Positions 1 to 9,016 are shown, numbered from the stretch's first letter. The stretch: DNA of 64,000 nucleotides from Anaerobutyricum stercoris (GCA_019116455.1 DXBR01000098.1:15081-79080); one strand, 5' to 3'. Numbers and translations are program-made. Notes: generated by a model from the sequence alone, not told the origin.

Positions 1-320
1 AAAATGTGACCATCTCCCTGGGTGACGACATCCCCGGCCAGCTTCCCGTCGATCACGGGCAGGCACAGGTCTGCGACATCAGTCAGCCGGGCACGGTCAC
101 CCTTCTTCTGAATCCAGAAGAAGAAAAAGCGGTCTGCACCGCCGATCTTTTCCCCTCCCTGAACGCCCCCGTTCGCGAAGGAGATTCCGTGGGCACCGTG
201 ACGATGTCCATCAACGGGGAAATATATCGGAAATATCCGGTGAAAGCAGCGGCAGATACCGAACGGATCAACTATCGCTGGTGCCTTGACAGGCTGTTGG
301 AGAAGTATTTCTATGGGTAA
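1..320 (+). CDS. D-alanyl-D-alanine carboxypeptidase (PBP5/DacF-like), C-terminal fragment
   Basis: Only the 3' end of this gene is in the window; it is open to base 1 and stops at 318-320. The roughly 105 residues read as the beta-rich C-terminal domain that follows the penicillin-binding domain in low-molecular-weight PBPs: the segment LNAPVREGDSVGTV and the closing K-x-P-V-x-A-A-x-D pattern are typical of PBP5_C. The enzyme would trim the terminal D-Ala from peptidoglycan stem peptides outside the membrane. The catalytic SxxK, SxN and KTG motifs lie upstream and cannot be checked, so the call rests on the tail domain. The fragment ends with aromatic and charged residues but no obvious long amphipathic anchor helix. 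It converges on glgA and shares a bidirectional terminator with it. Confidence 0.72.
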   Translation, partial: NVTISLGDDIPGQLPVDHGQAQVCDISQPGTVTLLLNPEEEKAVCTADLFPSLNAPVREGDSVGTVTMSINGEIYRKYPVKAAADTERINYRWCLDRLLEKYFYG

Positions 321-364
321 GGAGCGGATTAAAGGGAAGACTTCACAAAGCCGCACATAAAAAC

Positions 365-411
365 ACCCCCGCAGGAAGAGCATATCAATCATCTCTCTCC
401 TGCGGGGGATA
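365..411. terminator. bidirectional rho-independent terminator
   Basis: A stem with arms CCCCCGCAGGA (367-377) and TCCTGCGGGGG (399-409) encloses a 21-nt loop. On the minus strand it is followed by GTGTTTTTAT, a good U-tract for glgA. On the plus strand it is followed by ATATATTTATT, which could end the carboxypeptidase gene. Confidence 0.85.
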
Positions 412-495
412 TATTTATTGTTTATGGCCAAAAAGACTTTAATTAAAAATTTTCAGTAAAATTATATTAAAACCACAGTCGTATTCAGCTCAACT

Positions 496-1947
496 CTATC
501 TTCCGATCAGCGTATTATAGATCTCTTCGTAACGTTTCTTGGAAACACCCCAGGAGAGATCCTTCTTCATACCTCTCTTGACCATGTTATTCCAAATCTT
601 TCTCTGCTCAAAGAAAATGTACTTGCTGTAATTGATGACATTGACCATATCGTCACCGTTATAGTTCGTGAAGGAGAAACCGTCTCCGGTATCCTCAAAT
701 TCATTGAGTGGTTCTACGGTATCCTTCAGTCCGCCGGTCTCTCTTACAATCGGAACCGTTCCATAACGGAAGGCGATAATCTGTGTCAGTCCGCACGGTT
801 CAAACAGAGACGGCATCAGGAATGCATCTGCAGCAGCATATAATTTATGTGCCAGATCATCGGAATAAAGAATGTTCGCAGATACCTTGTTCGGATAGCG
901 GTATGCATAGTAACGGAACATATCTTCATATCTCTGCTCGCCGGTACCGATGACAACCAGCTGTGTATTGTCGTCCACAATACGTTCCATACCATACTGA
1001 ATCAGATCAAGACCCTTCTGATCTGTCAGTCTGGAAATAAGGCCGATCAGATACTTATCCGGATTGACTTCCAGACCCAGCTCTTTCTGAATAGCTTCCT
1101 TATTGGCAGCTTTTCCCTTTTTATAATTTCTCACATCATATTTCGAATAGATAGACTCATCTGTCTTCGGATTATATGCAGTGTAATCGATACCATTTAC
1201 GATACCGAACAGGCTCTGATTTCTCGCACTTAAAAGTCCATCCAGCCCTTCGCCGTAATATGGCGTCTGGATCTCCTGAGCATACGTATTGCTCACAGTA
1301 GTGATAAAGTCGGAATAAACGATGCCGCCCTTTAACATGTTGGCATCTTTTTTATACTCCAGCTTATCCGGTGTGAACAAATAATCCGGCAGTCCGGAAA
1401 GGCCCTTGATGGTCTTGATATCCCAGATACCCTGGAACCGGAGATTGTGGATGGTCATGATCGTCTTGATGCCCCAGAAGAACGGGTTCGCCGCGAACTC
1501 CGTCTTCAGATATACCGGAATCAGACCGGTCTGCCAGTCGTGACAGTGAATAATGTCCGGTTTGAAATCCACGATCGGAAGAATGGATAATACTGCTTTA
1601 CAGAAGAAAATATACTTCTCCACGTCTGTCCTGGTGTCCGCATACGGTTTCTCCGCGCCAAAATAGTCCAGATTGTCAATGAAATAATACGTAATACCAT
1701 TATACTCATATTTCATGATTCCCACATGGGTATGCGGAACCATCGGACCAGTGCCCATGTAAAAATGTGTGACATACTCAAAAGTATTGCGGAACTTATC
1801 CGGAATCCCCCGATAGTTCGGCATAACAACTCTGACATCCCATTCATTTTTGTCAAACTCTTTTGGCAATGCCCCCACAACGTCTGCAAGTCCACCCGTT
1901 TTCATAAACGGTACACATTCAGAAGCAGCAAATAAAATCTTCTTCAT
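496..1947 (-). CDS. glgA: glycogen synthase (ADP-glucose type, GT5)
   Basis: GlgA transfers glucose from ADP-glucose to the non-reducing end of an alpha-1,4-glucan in the cytoplasm. The N-terminus carries the hallmark K-T-G-G-L-A-D motif at residues 16-22, which binds the nucleotide sugar. The C-terminal half has the GT-B fold signature around LFEPCGLTQ with the conserved Glu. At 483 residues it matches the family length. The start is set at 1947: MKKILFAASE is the conserved N-terminus and GAGGA lies just upstream at 1953-1960. A longer in-frame reading to 2073 has no ribosome site and adds unconserved sequence. No other intact glycogen gene is adjacent; a degenerate GlgB-like gene lies about 55 kb away. 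Confidence 0.95.
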   Translation of the reverse strand: MKKILFAASECVPFMKTGGLADVVGALPKEFDKNEWDVRVVMPNYRGIPDKFRNTFEYVTHFYMGTGPMVPHTHVGIMKYEYNGITYYFIDNLDYFGAEKPYADTRTDVEKYIFFCKAVLSILPIVDFKPDIIHCHDWQTGLIPVYLKTEFAANPFFWGIKTIMTIHNLRFQGIWDIKTIKGLSGLPDYLFTPDKLEYKKDANMLKGGIVYSDFITTVSNTYAQEIQTPYYGEGLDGLLSARNQSLFGIVNGIDYTAYNPKTDESIYSKYDVRNYKKGKAANKEAIQKELGLEVNPDKYLIGLISRLTDQKGLDLIQYGMERIVDDNTQLVVIGTGEQRYEDMFRYYAYRYPNKVSANILYSDDLAHKLYAAADAFLMPSLFEPCGLTQIIAFRYGTVPIVRETGGLKDTVEPLNEFEDTGDGFSFTNYNGDDMVNVINYSKYIFFEQRKIWNNMVKRGMKKDLSWGVSKKRYEEIYNTLIGR

Positions 1948-2073
1948 GGTAATCCTCCTCGAATAAAAAGTTTTCCCTTTGTTAAAGTATATTAACAGGA
2001 TACTGCGTACGGTCACGTTCATTCTGAAATGTACGCGGCAGTGCGTGCGTTCCTTCTTTTCATTGTACAACAA

Positions 2074-2750
2074 TTTTGGAGTAATTACTATGATAAATTA
2101 AGAAAAAATGGGGATTTATAGAGATGAAAAGGGATGATACACAGACGATGGCGTAAGGCCACAGACAGGTTCTCCCGACTCGACCCTCACTCGGTCTGAC
2201 CTATAGAATATATTTTCCCAGGAAATACAACAGCCCTCGTTCACAGCTCGCGGTCGAAAACTGTCTGTGTCCAAAACGTCATCTGTGTTGTGAAAAACCA
2301 CTCTTTCCATCCCTATAAAAATCCTGTACCACGTTGCAAAACAGCAGATATGATCAATCATGGGGGGATCAGGTTGCATATAAATGACCTGTTTTCGCAT
2401 TGTCATTGAACAATCGCAATACAAGCAGGCAACCAGACTGAAGAGCACGCTACTCTGATACAGATGCCGTCGAGATGGAACGGGAGTTTTGTCACAATCT
2501 TAGTGATGCAATAAGACAGGGATTTGCGGCATCATATCTCAATAGAAAAACACAGCGGGAAAGGTCGGCGACGACTGTGAGCGCAGGCGTCATGGGGATA
2601 GTATCGTTTATGTTCCCATAATTAGCCTGCCGAGGTGGAGGAGAAGAGCTTCCCGCCTGCGTTTTTCTATAGTGTATACAGCGTTGCAAATCTCGTCTGC
2701 TCCTACATCCTCAGATTTTATCAAAACCGCAGTTCCACCTCGACAAATCC
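2074..2750. other. gene-free stretch with extensive inverted-repeat structure
   Basis: No convincing gene lies in this roughly 680-bp gap upstream of glgA and downstream of hisC. Short open frames on both strands lack ribosome sites and family signatures. Two large folds are visible. One spans 2139-2288, with arms ACACAGA/TCTGTGT, then ACAGACAG (2161-2168)/CTGTCTGT (2261-2268), then TCGACC/GGTCGA. The second is at 2542-2670 and is listed separately. This could be a structured noncoding RNA or eroded mobile DNA; the transcribed strand is not clear. Confidence 0.5.
2542..2670. repeat. long imperfect hairpin (MITE-like or structured RNA)
   Basis: The outer arms ATAGAAAAAC (2542-2551) and GTTTTTCTAT (2661-2670) pair perfectly. 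The stem continues through CAG/CTG and CGGGAA/TTCCCG with one mismatch and one bulge. A nested inner stem pairs GCAGGC (2583-2588) with GCCTGC (2625-2630) and ATGGG (2592-2596) with CCCAT (2615-2619). The element is about 129 bp and carries no gene. Confidence 0.6.
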
Positions 2751-3803
2751 CTATTTATGCAGATATCTTTTCAAAAAGTCCACAAACTTCCGCATCTCCT
2801 CGTCTGTGCCGATGGTGATACGCAGATAGTTGTCGATGCGCTCTTTCGGGAAGTAGCGTACGTAGATGTTCTCGGCGCGGGCGGCTTCGAAGATTTCTTT
2901 TGCCGGCACGGACTCGTGAGCTACAAAGAGGAAGTTGGCTTTGGAGTCCGGAAATGTAAAGCCGAGCTTCCGCATCTCGTCTTTGAACCACTCTCTCGTG
3001 GCGATGATCTTTGCGGTGGTTTCCCGGAAGTAGTCGTCGTCTTCCACGGAGGCCGCTCCCAGTAAAATGGACGGCTGGTTCATGGTGTAGGAATTAAAAG
3101 AATATTTCACATTGTGGAGTGCGCTGATCAGCTCCGGCGATCCCATGGCGTAGCCGATACGAAGTCCGGCCAGAGACCGGGACTTGGAAAAGGTCTGCAC
3201 CACCAGCAGATTCTCGTATTCTTTCAGAAGTTCCTGGGCCGTCTGTCCGCCGAAGTCAATGTATGCCTCGTCGACGATGACGATCACATCCTGGTTGTGA
3301 TCGAGGATATCCCGGATGTCAGCAAGCGGCATCAGAATGCCTGTCGGTGCATTGGGATTCGGGAAGATCACGCCGCCGTTTTCTCCATAATAATCTTCTT
3401 TGCGAATCCGGAACGCCTCATCCAGCGCCTTTGTCTCGTAAGGGATCCTGAACAGATCCGCCCACACATCATAAAAAGAGTAGGTGATATCCGGAAACAG
3501 GATCGGTTTCCCGCTGTTAAAAAATGTGAGGAAGGACAGCGCCAGCACATCGTCGGAGCCCACGCCCACAAAGACCTGGCTGCTGTCAAGACCCTTGTAA
3601 TCGGCAATGGCATCGACCAGACGGGCCGCTGCCGGATCCGGATACAGCCGGAGATTATCAATCTGACGACACATTTCCTGCACCTTCGGAGAAGGCGGAT
3701 ACGGATTCTCATTGGTATTTAATTTAATCACATCCGTCTGTTTCGGCTGTTCACCCGGCACATAAGGCACCACCCGACGGATATTTTTTTTCCATTCTTT
3801 CAT
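2751..3803 (-). CDS. hisC: histidinol-phosphate aminotransferase
   Basis: This PLP-dependent class I/II aminotransferase (350 aa) converts imidazole-acetol phosphate and glutamate to histidinol phosphate in histidine synthesis. The N-terminal LNTNENPYPPSP is the classic HisC substrate-binding signature. The PLP-binding D-E-A-Y lies at 178-181 and the Schiff-base Lys is K207 in TFSKSRSLAGLR. It is not beside other his genes. Its ATG overlaps the prfA stop (TAATG), so it is read from the same minus-strand transcript as prfA, prmC and rpmE. The ribosome site is poor, which fits translational coupling to prfA. Related aromatic or threonine-phosphate enzymes share the fold, but the N-terminal motif favours HisC. 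Confidence 0.9.
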   Translation of the reverse strand: MKEWKKNIRRVVPYVPGEQPKQTDVIKLNTNENPYPPSPKVQEMCRQIDNLRLYPDPAAARLVDAIADYKGLDSSQVFVGVGSDDVLALSFLTFFNSGKPILFPDITYSFYDVWADLFRIPYETKALDEAFRIRKEDYYGENGGVIFPNPNAPTGILMPLADIRDILDHNQDVIVIVDEAYIDFGGQTAQELLKEYENLLVVQTFSKSRSLAGLRIGYAMGSPELISALHNVKYSFNSYTMNQPSILLGAASVEDDDYFRETTAKIIATREWFKDEMRKLGFTFPDSKANFLFVAHESVPAKEIFEAARAENIYVRYFPKERIDNYLRITIGTDEEMRKFVDFLKRYLHK

Positions 3804-4882
3804 TACGCCTGCATCTCCTGTAACTTGCTCAGCTTCGCTGCCTGGTCGGCCGCGGTGAGGCTGTCGATGATCTCGTCCAGATCTCCGCTCAAAATGTTTT
3901 CCAGTTTATGCAGGGTAAGCTTAATACGATGGTCTGTGACACGTCCCTGCGGGAAATTATAAGTACGGATCTTTTCCGCACGGTCGCCGGTACCGATCTG
4001 GCTCTTGCGCAGCTCCGCCTCGGCGTCGTGGGCTTTGGCAGATTCCATCTCATAAAGTCTTGCCCGAAGTACCTTGATGGCTTTCTCTTTATTTTTCAGC
4101 TGAGATTTCTCGTCCTGACAGGACACAACGATACCTGTCGGGATGTGAGTCAGACGAACCGCAGAGTCCGTGGTGTTGACGCACTGTCCGCCGTTACCGG
4201 ACGCGCGGAACACGTCGAACCGGCAGTCGTTCATATCAAGATGCACGTCCACCTCTTCGGCTTCCGGCATGATGGCCACGGTAATAGTGGACGTGTGAAT
4301 ACGTCCGCCGGACTCGGTGGCAGGGATTCTCTGTACACGGTGCACGCCGCTCTCGTACTTGAGACGGGAGTAAGCGCCCTGACCGTTGATCATAAAGGAA
4401 ACTTCCTTAAAACCTCCAATACCGTTTTCATTGACATCGATAAATTCGGTTTTCCACCGTTTGGACTCGGCGTAAGACTTATACATACGATAGATTTCCG
4501 CCGCGAAAAGTGCCGCTTCATCTCCGCCTGCGCCGGCACGGATCTCCACGATAACGTTTTTGTCATCGTTAGGGTCCTTCGGCAGAAGGAGAATCTTCAG
4601 CTCCTCCTCACATCTTGCCTCTGCCGCCTTGGCGTCAGACAGCTCTTCCTTTAACATCTCACGCATTTCCTCATCGTTCTCTGCCTCCAGCATCTCCACG
4701 CTGTCCTCGATGGTCTGCTTGGCGTCTTTATATTCATTGTATTTTTCCACGATAGGCGTCAGCTCATTCTGTTCCTTCATCAGATTACGGAATCTCGCCT
4801 GATCGTTGACCACATCCGGCTCACTGAGTTCTTCCATGACCTCTTCCAGACGCTTCACCAAATCTTCCAATCTATCAAACAT
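3803..4882 (-). CDS. prfA: peptide chain release factor 1
   Basis: RF1 reads UAA and UAG stop codons and triggers peptidyl-tRNA hydrolysis on the ribosome. The GGQ motif is at residues 231-233 within SGNGGQCVNT, and the stop-codon-reading P-A-T tripeptide is at 187-189 within RIPATESGGRIHTS, which distinguishes RF1 from RF2. At 359 aa it has normal length, with an N-terminal coiled-coil domain. AGGAGG lies just before the ATG at 4882. The upstream neighbour on the same strand is prmC, whose product methylates the Gln of the GGQ motif, so modifier and target are cotranscribed, as in many bacteria. Confidence 0.97.
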   Translation of the reverse strand: MFDRLEDLVKRLEEVMEELSEPDVVNDQARFRNLMKEQNELTPIVEKYNEYKDAKQTIEDSVEMLEAENDEEMREMLKEELSDAKAAEARCEEELKILLLPKDPNDDKNVIVEIRAGAGGDEAALFAAEIYRMYKSYAESKRWKTEFIDVNENGIGGFKEVSFMINGQGAYSRLKYESGVHRVQRIPATESGGRIHTSTITVAIMPEAEEVDVHLDMNDCRFDVFRASGNGGQCVNTTDSAVRLTHIPTGIVVSCQDEKSQLKNKEKAIKVLRARLYEMESAKAHDAEAELRKSQIGTGDRAEKIRTYNFPQGRVTDHRIKLTLHKLENILSGDLDEIIDSLTAADQAAKLSKLQEMQA

Positions 4883-4935
4883 GATGTACCTCCTATTATT
4901 TTATCTATGAATCTTTGTTTCCTGCTCTTTTAAGG

Positions 4936-5796
4936 CTAAGGCTCTTTCTTACCCGGCCATCGTCCCATGGCGATCCGGTCAAGGCCCGCCAGATCTTTCC
5001 GTATCTCTGTCTCCTCAAATCCCTGTTCCTTCATTATAGAAAGAAGGTCGCCTCCCTGCTCCTGACCGATTTCAAAAAGCAGGCAGCCGCCGGAATTCAG
5101 ATAATACACGGCCTCCTCGGTGATCCTCCGGTAAAAATAAAGACCGTCTCCGGTTCCATCCAGCGCCAGTCTTGGCTCATAGTCCCGGACTTCCGGCATT
5201 AGCTCCTCGATCACCTGAGAAGGAATGTAGGGCGGATTGGATAAAATGTAATCAAAGGTCCCCTGTACATTTTCAAACAGGTCGCCCTGCACGAGCCGGA
5301 CGGAAGCTCCCAGATTCCAGGCGTTCTTCTTTGCCACGTCAAGCGCTCCCTCCGACACATCCGCCAGAGTGACTTCCGCCTCCGGACACAGCAGCTTCAC
5401 GCTGATGCCGATGCAGCCGCTGCCGGTACACAGATCCAGCACCCGGCAGGTATGCTCTTCTTCCCTCTCCCGTATCTTCTCCACGGCAAGCTCCACCAGA
5501 CACTCTGTATCCTGCCGCGGAATGAGCACCCGCTCATCTACGTCGAAAGAATAGCCCATGAATTCACAGCTTCCCATGAGGTACTGGAGCGGAACGCGCT
5601 GTTCTCTCTCTCTGAGCACCGCGTTCAGATCTTCCCACGCTTCGTCGGGAATCACCCTGTCCGGATCCATAAAATACTCCGCCCTGCCGATTCCAAGCTT
5701 CCATTCCAGCAGCGCCCAGGCTTCATATTCAAAATCTTCAATTCCAGACTTTTTCAGCCGTTTCTGTATTTTTTCCCTGACTTCTTTTATTGTCAT
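4936..5796 (-). CDS. prmC: release factor glutamine methyltransferase
   Basis: PrmC is a SAM-dependent N5-glutamine methyltransferase that modifies the Gln of the release-factor GGQ motif. The protein (286 aa) has an N-terminal helical substrate-recognition domain, the SAM-binding DLCTGSGCIG at 121-130, and the active-site NPPY at 187-190. The gene sits 53 bp before prfA and 5 bp after the YqhQ-like gene, making an rpmE-yqhQ-prmC-prfA-hisC run on one strand. This order is widespread in Firmicutes and supports the call. Confidence 0.95.
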   Translation of the reverse strand: MTIKEVREKIQKRLKKSGIEDFEYEAWALLEWKLGIGRAEYFMDPDRVIPDEAWEDLNAVLREREQRVPLQYLMGSCEFMGYSFDVDERVLIPRQDTECLVELAVEKIREREEEHTCRVLDLCTGSGCIGISVKLLCPEAEVTLADVSEGALDVAKKNAWNLGASVRLVQGDLFENVQGTFDYILSNPPYIPSQVIEELMPEVRDYEPRLALDGTGDGLYFYRRITEEAVYYLNSGGCLLFEIGQEQGGDLLSIMKEQGFEETEIRKDLAGLDRIAMGRWPGKKEP

Positions 5797-5801
5797 GCCG
5801 C

Positions 5802-6749
5802 TCAGTCCTCCAGCTCTCCGTTCCGCATGGCCTTCACGTATTCTCTCCAGTCAAAAACACCTTCCACCGATGCAATGGCAACTTCCAGCATCTTATCGTC
5901 CGGTTCTTTGGTGGTAAAATACTGCAAAGACATACCCGGACGGCTTAAAATATCCATGATCTTAGAATCGCTTCTGCCGGCCAGCCGGATAAACTCATAG
6001 GAAATGCCCGCTATCAGCGGCACCAAAAGCACCCGCAGCAGCATTTTAAGCAGCGCCTGATCTACGCGGATAAATAAAAAAACAATTATGCTGACAATCA
6101 TCACGATCAGCAGAAAACTGGTGCCACAGCGCTTATGGAACCGGGAATATTTCCGGATATTTTCCGGCGTCAGATCTTCACCGTGTTCCAGACAATTGAT
6201 AGTCTTATGCTCCGCCCCATGGTACATGAATACCCGGCGGATGTCTTCCATCTTGGAAATAAGCCAGATGTACAAAAGGAAAATCCCCACCCGGATGACA
6301 CCCTCAATGAGGGTGCGCACCGTGTAGGATGCGATCACTCCTTCCAGCAGGCTGGAAAGATAAAACGGCAGCAGCATAAAGATGCCCACCGCCAGTATAA
6401 CGGAAACCATGATGGTGAGTCCCATGATCACACTCTCCAGCTTATCTCCGAATATCCGTGTGAGCGCCTTCTCAAACCGTCCCGGTTCCCGTTCTTCTTC
6501 CTCTTCTTCATAAAAAGAAGAAGAAAACGCCAGAGTCTTCATACCGATGTAGAGCGACTCAACGAAGGTGACCACGCCCCGGATGATCGGTACCCGGCAG
6601 ATGGCGTAGCGGTTTCCCAAACTCTCATATTCGCCCTTCATCACTTCTATCTCATTGTTTGGCTTCCGGACAGCCACAGCATACTGCTCCATGTTCTTCA
6701 TCATGACGCCCTCCATGACCGCCTGTCCGCCGATACTCGTTCTCTTCAA
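5802..6749 (-). CDS. DUF1385 (YqhQ-like) integral membrane protein
   Basis: This protein belongs to the DUF1385 family, whose biochemical role is not established. It opens with IGGQAVMEGVMMKN, the family signature, and contains three or four hydrophobic segments: about residues 105-130, 140-160, and a long one near 215-250. The motif Y-H-G-A-E-H-K-T-I-N near 180 contains conserved His and Glu residues. The start is taken at the TTG at 6747-6749, because AAAGGAGG sits 7 nt before it; the ATG six codons upstream overlaps that ribosome site and has none of its own. It is commonly found between rpmE and prmC/prfA, as here. Confidence 0.88.
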   Translation of the reverse strand: MKRTSIGGQAVMEGVMMKNMEQYAVAVRKPNNEIEVMKGEYESLGNRYAICRVPIIRGVVTFVESLYIGMKTLAFSSSFYEEEEEEREPGRFEKALTRIFGDKLESVIMGLTIMVSVILAVGIFMLLPFYLSSLLEGVIASYTVRTLIEGVIRVGIFLLYIWLISKMEDIRRVFMYHGAEHKTINCLEHGEDLTPENIRKYSRFHKRCGTSFLLIVMIVSIIVFLFIRVDQALLKMLLRVLLVPLIAGISYEFIRLAGRSDSKIMDILSRPGMSLQYFTTKEPDDKMLEVAIASVEGVFDWREYVKAMRNGELED

Positions 6750-6867
6750 ATGGATTCCTCCTTTCATCGTTGGAAAATCCCCGTGTAAAGAGAAAGCGAC
6801 GACGCTTAAATCACGATATGTTACATCATGATACCAGCGCCGCCGCCTCTATAAAACCATATGGTTA

Positions 6868-7074
6868 TTATTCCTGAGTCATGCCATACTTACGATTGAA
6901 CTTGTCAATACGTCCACGAGCCTTAGCAGCCTTCTGCTGTCCTGTGTAAAATGAATGACATTTAGAACAAATCTCTACATGGATATCTTCCTTTGTAGAA
7001 CCTGTAACAAACTCGTTGCCGCAGTTGCAGACAACCTTTGCCTGATAATATTTTGGATGGATTCCTTCACGCAT
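6868..7074 (-). CDS. rpmE: 50S ribosomal protein L31 (zinc-binding type)
   Basis: L31 sits at the central protuberance and helps bridge the subunits. MREGIHPKYYQA is the conserved N-terminus. C-N-C-G and C-S-K-C-H supply the four cysteines of the zinc-bound (C+) form, so expression need not depend on zinc starvation as for the zinc-free paralogue. GAGGTG lies 6 nt before the ATG at 7074; an in-frame ATG at 7107 lacks a site. The 68 aa length is normal. It is the first gene of the run leading to prfA and hisC. Confidence 0.95.
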   Translation of the reverse strand: MREGIHPKYYQAKVVCNCGNEFVTGSTKEDIHVEICSKCHSFYTGQQKAAKARGRIDKFNRKYGMTQE

Positions 7075-7255
7075 CTTCTTCACCTCTTCTAAAACTATAT
7101 CTTTCATCTATTATTGATGCAAGCATCAATTATCATCGTTACAAACAGCTTTCTCATTATAGCATAGCTCTTATGTAAGCGCAAGGATAAAATTTATAAA
7201 ATATCAGCGCTAATTTTCAGAATACATTTGTTCCTATATGAAAAAGCCAATACAT

Positions 7256-7603
7256 TTACCATCTTTTCTCGCCTTCTTTCAGCCGAATCATAAGATTCGC
7301 GATGAGCGCCTGGTCTTTTTTCTCCATGGCGGCGTAAATGCCCTCCGGAAATGAAGTTTCCTCGTTCTTCTCCTTTTCTTCATGAAGATGAAAAATCATA
7401 TTCTCGCTGACTCCCAGCGCCTTGGCAATGTAGGGGATGGCGTCACAGGGCGGCTTCCTTGTTCCCCTCTCCCATTTGTAATAGGTATCCGCCGACAATT
7501 CATAGCCATAATCATTAATCTTATCCACAATCCTGGCAACACTGATCCTGCCCTTTTTCTTTCGTATTTCTCTGAGATTCTCTCCGATATTCTCACGAAA
7601 CAC
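7256..7603 (-). CDS. XRE-family helix-turn-helix regulator
   Basis: This small DNA-binding protein (about 115 aa) has an HTH_3-type domain in its first 70 residues: IGENLREIRKKKG, followed by the recognition region around DTYYKWERGTRKPP. The C-terminal tail is charged and helical. The start is chosen at GTG 7603, because AAAAGGAGG (7612-7620) is 8 nt upstream. A TTG at 7675 is also in frame but sits directly after a TATAAT box (minus strand, 7678-7683), which must be promoter rather than coding sequence. It is divergent from the uncharacterised gene at 7777, a usual arrangement for a regulator and its target. The ligand is unknown. Confidence 0.8.
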   Translation of the reverse strand: MFRENIGENLREIRKKKGRISVARIVDKINDYGYELSADTYYKWERGTRKPPCDAIPYIAKALGVSENMIFHLHEEKEKNEETSFPEGIYAAMEKKDQALIANLMIRLKEGEKRW

Positions 7604-7776
7604 TTGCCTTGCCTCCTTTTTTCCGACAGCTTGTCCAAAAATCCCTTTCCCTTTGGACAGATTAAACCTACTCAAAAATTATAACATAATGTATCATTTT
7701 TAAATAGAAACTGTCGTGCACACTTTTCTGACAGGATAATAAAAAATCAGACATATTTAGAAAGGGGCCAAGACAA

Positions 7777-8211
7777 ATGTACTCTGATTTACTATTACCG
7801 CATCTCAAACGTGAGATGATTGAAAATTACTTTGAAATATGCTGCTATTTCATCATGACAAAACGTTTCGAACAACAGGAAGACCTACTCCGGCTGAATT
7901 ATTACAAATCCCTTCTTCTCACAGAGCCTTTTCCTCAGCTCTCCAATAAAAGCAAACTGGATCTGGAGATCATCTCCTGTACGAAGGATGTAAAAAATCA
8001 GCTTCTCCATACATATCCATCTGAATTCATTATCCGGATTATCGACTCGGGCATCCATGTATTTTTTGATAAAATGGAACGCTACGCCGCCATCGACGTC
8101 CGGCTCCGAAGTCTGCCGGAACTGTATACATATTTCACTGCCATGTCGCCGGTCATCATTGAAAAGCTGAAAAGAACCATCCGCCGGGAATTCCAGAGCG
8201 ATGCAGACTGA
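7777..8211 (+). CDS. uncharacterised protein, 144 aa
   Basis: I do not recognise this family. The protein is predicted mostly alpha-helical, soluble and rich in Leu, Ile and Tyr, with no signal peptide, no membrane span and no metal motif. A GGGG ribosome site precedes the ATG. It is transcribed divergently from the XRE regulator at 7256-7603, and the intervening segment contains the short inverted repeat TCTGA-N15-TCAGA near the start, a possible operator. The gene ends 1 bp before the convergent CpXC-domain gene. The helical layout resembles ligand-binding domains of TetR-like regulators, but no HTH is present, so this is not claimed. Confidence 0.6.
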   Translation: MYSDLLLPHLKREMIENYFEICCYFIMTKRFEQQEDLLRLNYYKSLLLTEPFPQLSNKSKLDLEIISCTKDVKNQLLHTYPSEFIIRIIDSGIHVFFDKMERYAAIDVRLRSLPELYTYFTAMSPVIIEKLKRTIRREFQSDAD

Positions 8212-8212
8212 T

Positions 8213-8854
8213 TCAGCTCCGCTGAAAATAAATATCCCCCGCCCATTTCATATCGACCTTCATAAACTCGTCTGTGGAATGGGCTTTGATCTGCCTTTCG
8301 TACTTGCTGGCTGTAGTGCGGTACAGATCCAGGTCAAACGGCATTCTGCCAATTCCTTTTTTCTCAAAGAACACAAGGAAATACATATCATTTCCGTGAT
8401 AATCAAAGAGGATATTCATGAGCGTGTCCTCTTTCATCTCCTCCTCCAGACGGCGCAGGTAAGCGATCTTCACAATCTCCACCACCCGGTCGTCCAAAAG
8501 ATTCTCCGCGATCATGATTTTCTCCTTTAAATCATTGATATTGTCAACAACCCTGAGAGTCATCCCCCTTTTCTTTTTCCAGTTTTTCAGCTGCTCCAGA
8601 TCCGTTTCCTCAGTAGACAGACAGACTGCCAGCTTCTTCTTGCTGTCAAGATACATACTCTCATAGGTCAGCGGCGCTACCAGATCGCAATTCTCGCAGT
8701 CAAAATTAAAAATCCGGTTCTTTAAAATATCTTCCTTCATCCCCGGTTTCTCCGTCACGTTGATGACGGAATACTTCCTCATCTGGTGAGGATGCCCGCA
8801 TTTCGGACATTTCAATTCTTCCACGCTGTATTTTGTCATGGTATCGGTGTTCAT
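8213..8854 (-). CDS. CpXC-domain protein
   Basis: The N-terminus contains C-P-K-C-G-H about residues 16-21 and a second pair, C-E-N-C near 53-56, matching the zinc-ribbon-like CpXC domain. This domain of unknown function is named for its CPxC motifs and is common in Lachnospiraceae. The rest (to 213 aa) is charged and helical with no membrane span. The two CxxC pairs could bind one zinc ion; that is inference. It is the divergent neighbour of bioY: its start lies about 100 bp from the BirA-type operator, so biotin control of this gene is possible but not shown. Confidence 0.75.
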   Translation of the reverse strand: MNTDTMTKYSVEELKCPKCGHPHQMRKYSVINVTEKPGMKEDILKNRIFNFDCENCDLVAPLTYESMYLDSKKKLAVCLSTEETDLEQLKNWKKKRGMTLRVVDNINDLKEKIMIAENLLDDRVVEIVKIAYLRRLEEEMKEDTLMNILFDYHGNDMYFLVFFEKKGIGRMPFDLDLYRTTASKYERQIKAHSTDEFMKVDMKWAGDIYFQRS

Positions 8855-8954
8855 GGTACTCTGCCTCCCTTTTATGATATATATTATAAATTTACTATAA
8901 GATAAAGATACATTTACCCGCTAAATGTACCATTTGTCACATTTCACGTTCTTG

Positions 8955-9009
8955 ATTGTCAACCATTTTTTATATTTTAGTTGACAATAATCCAATCTGC
9001 CTCTATGAT
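8955..9009 (+). promoter_or_regulatory. bioY promoter with overlapping BirA-type biotin operator
   Basis: A perfect inverted repeat ATTGTCAAC (8955-8963)/GTTGACAAT (8980-8988) with a 16-bp spacer matches the layout of Firmicute BirA operators (TTGTTAAC-like half-sites 14-16 bp apart). The right half contains the -35 box TTGACA (8981-8986); a 17-bp spacer leads to the -10 TATGAT (9004-9009). Bound BirA-biotinyl-AMP would cover the -35 box and repress bioY. Confidence 0.85.
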
Positions 9010-9016
9010 AACAATA

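Noticed and set aside
2116..2448. 110-codon minus-strand frame upstream of glgA
   Set aside because: No ribosome site, no domain, odd Cys-rich composition; overlaps the 2139-2288 inverted-repeat fold.
2475..2621. 48-codon plus-strand frame in the gene-free region upstream of glgA
   Set aside because: The peptide looks protein-like at first sight, but there is no ribosome site, and most of it coincides with the arms of the long hairpin at 2542-2670.
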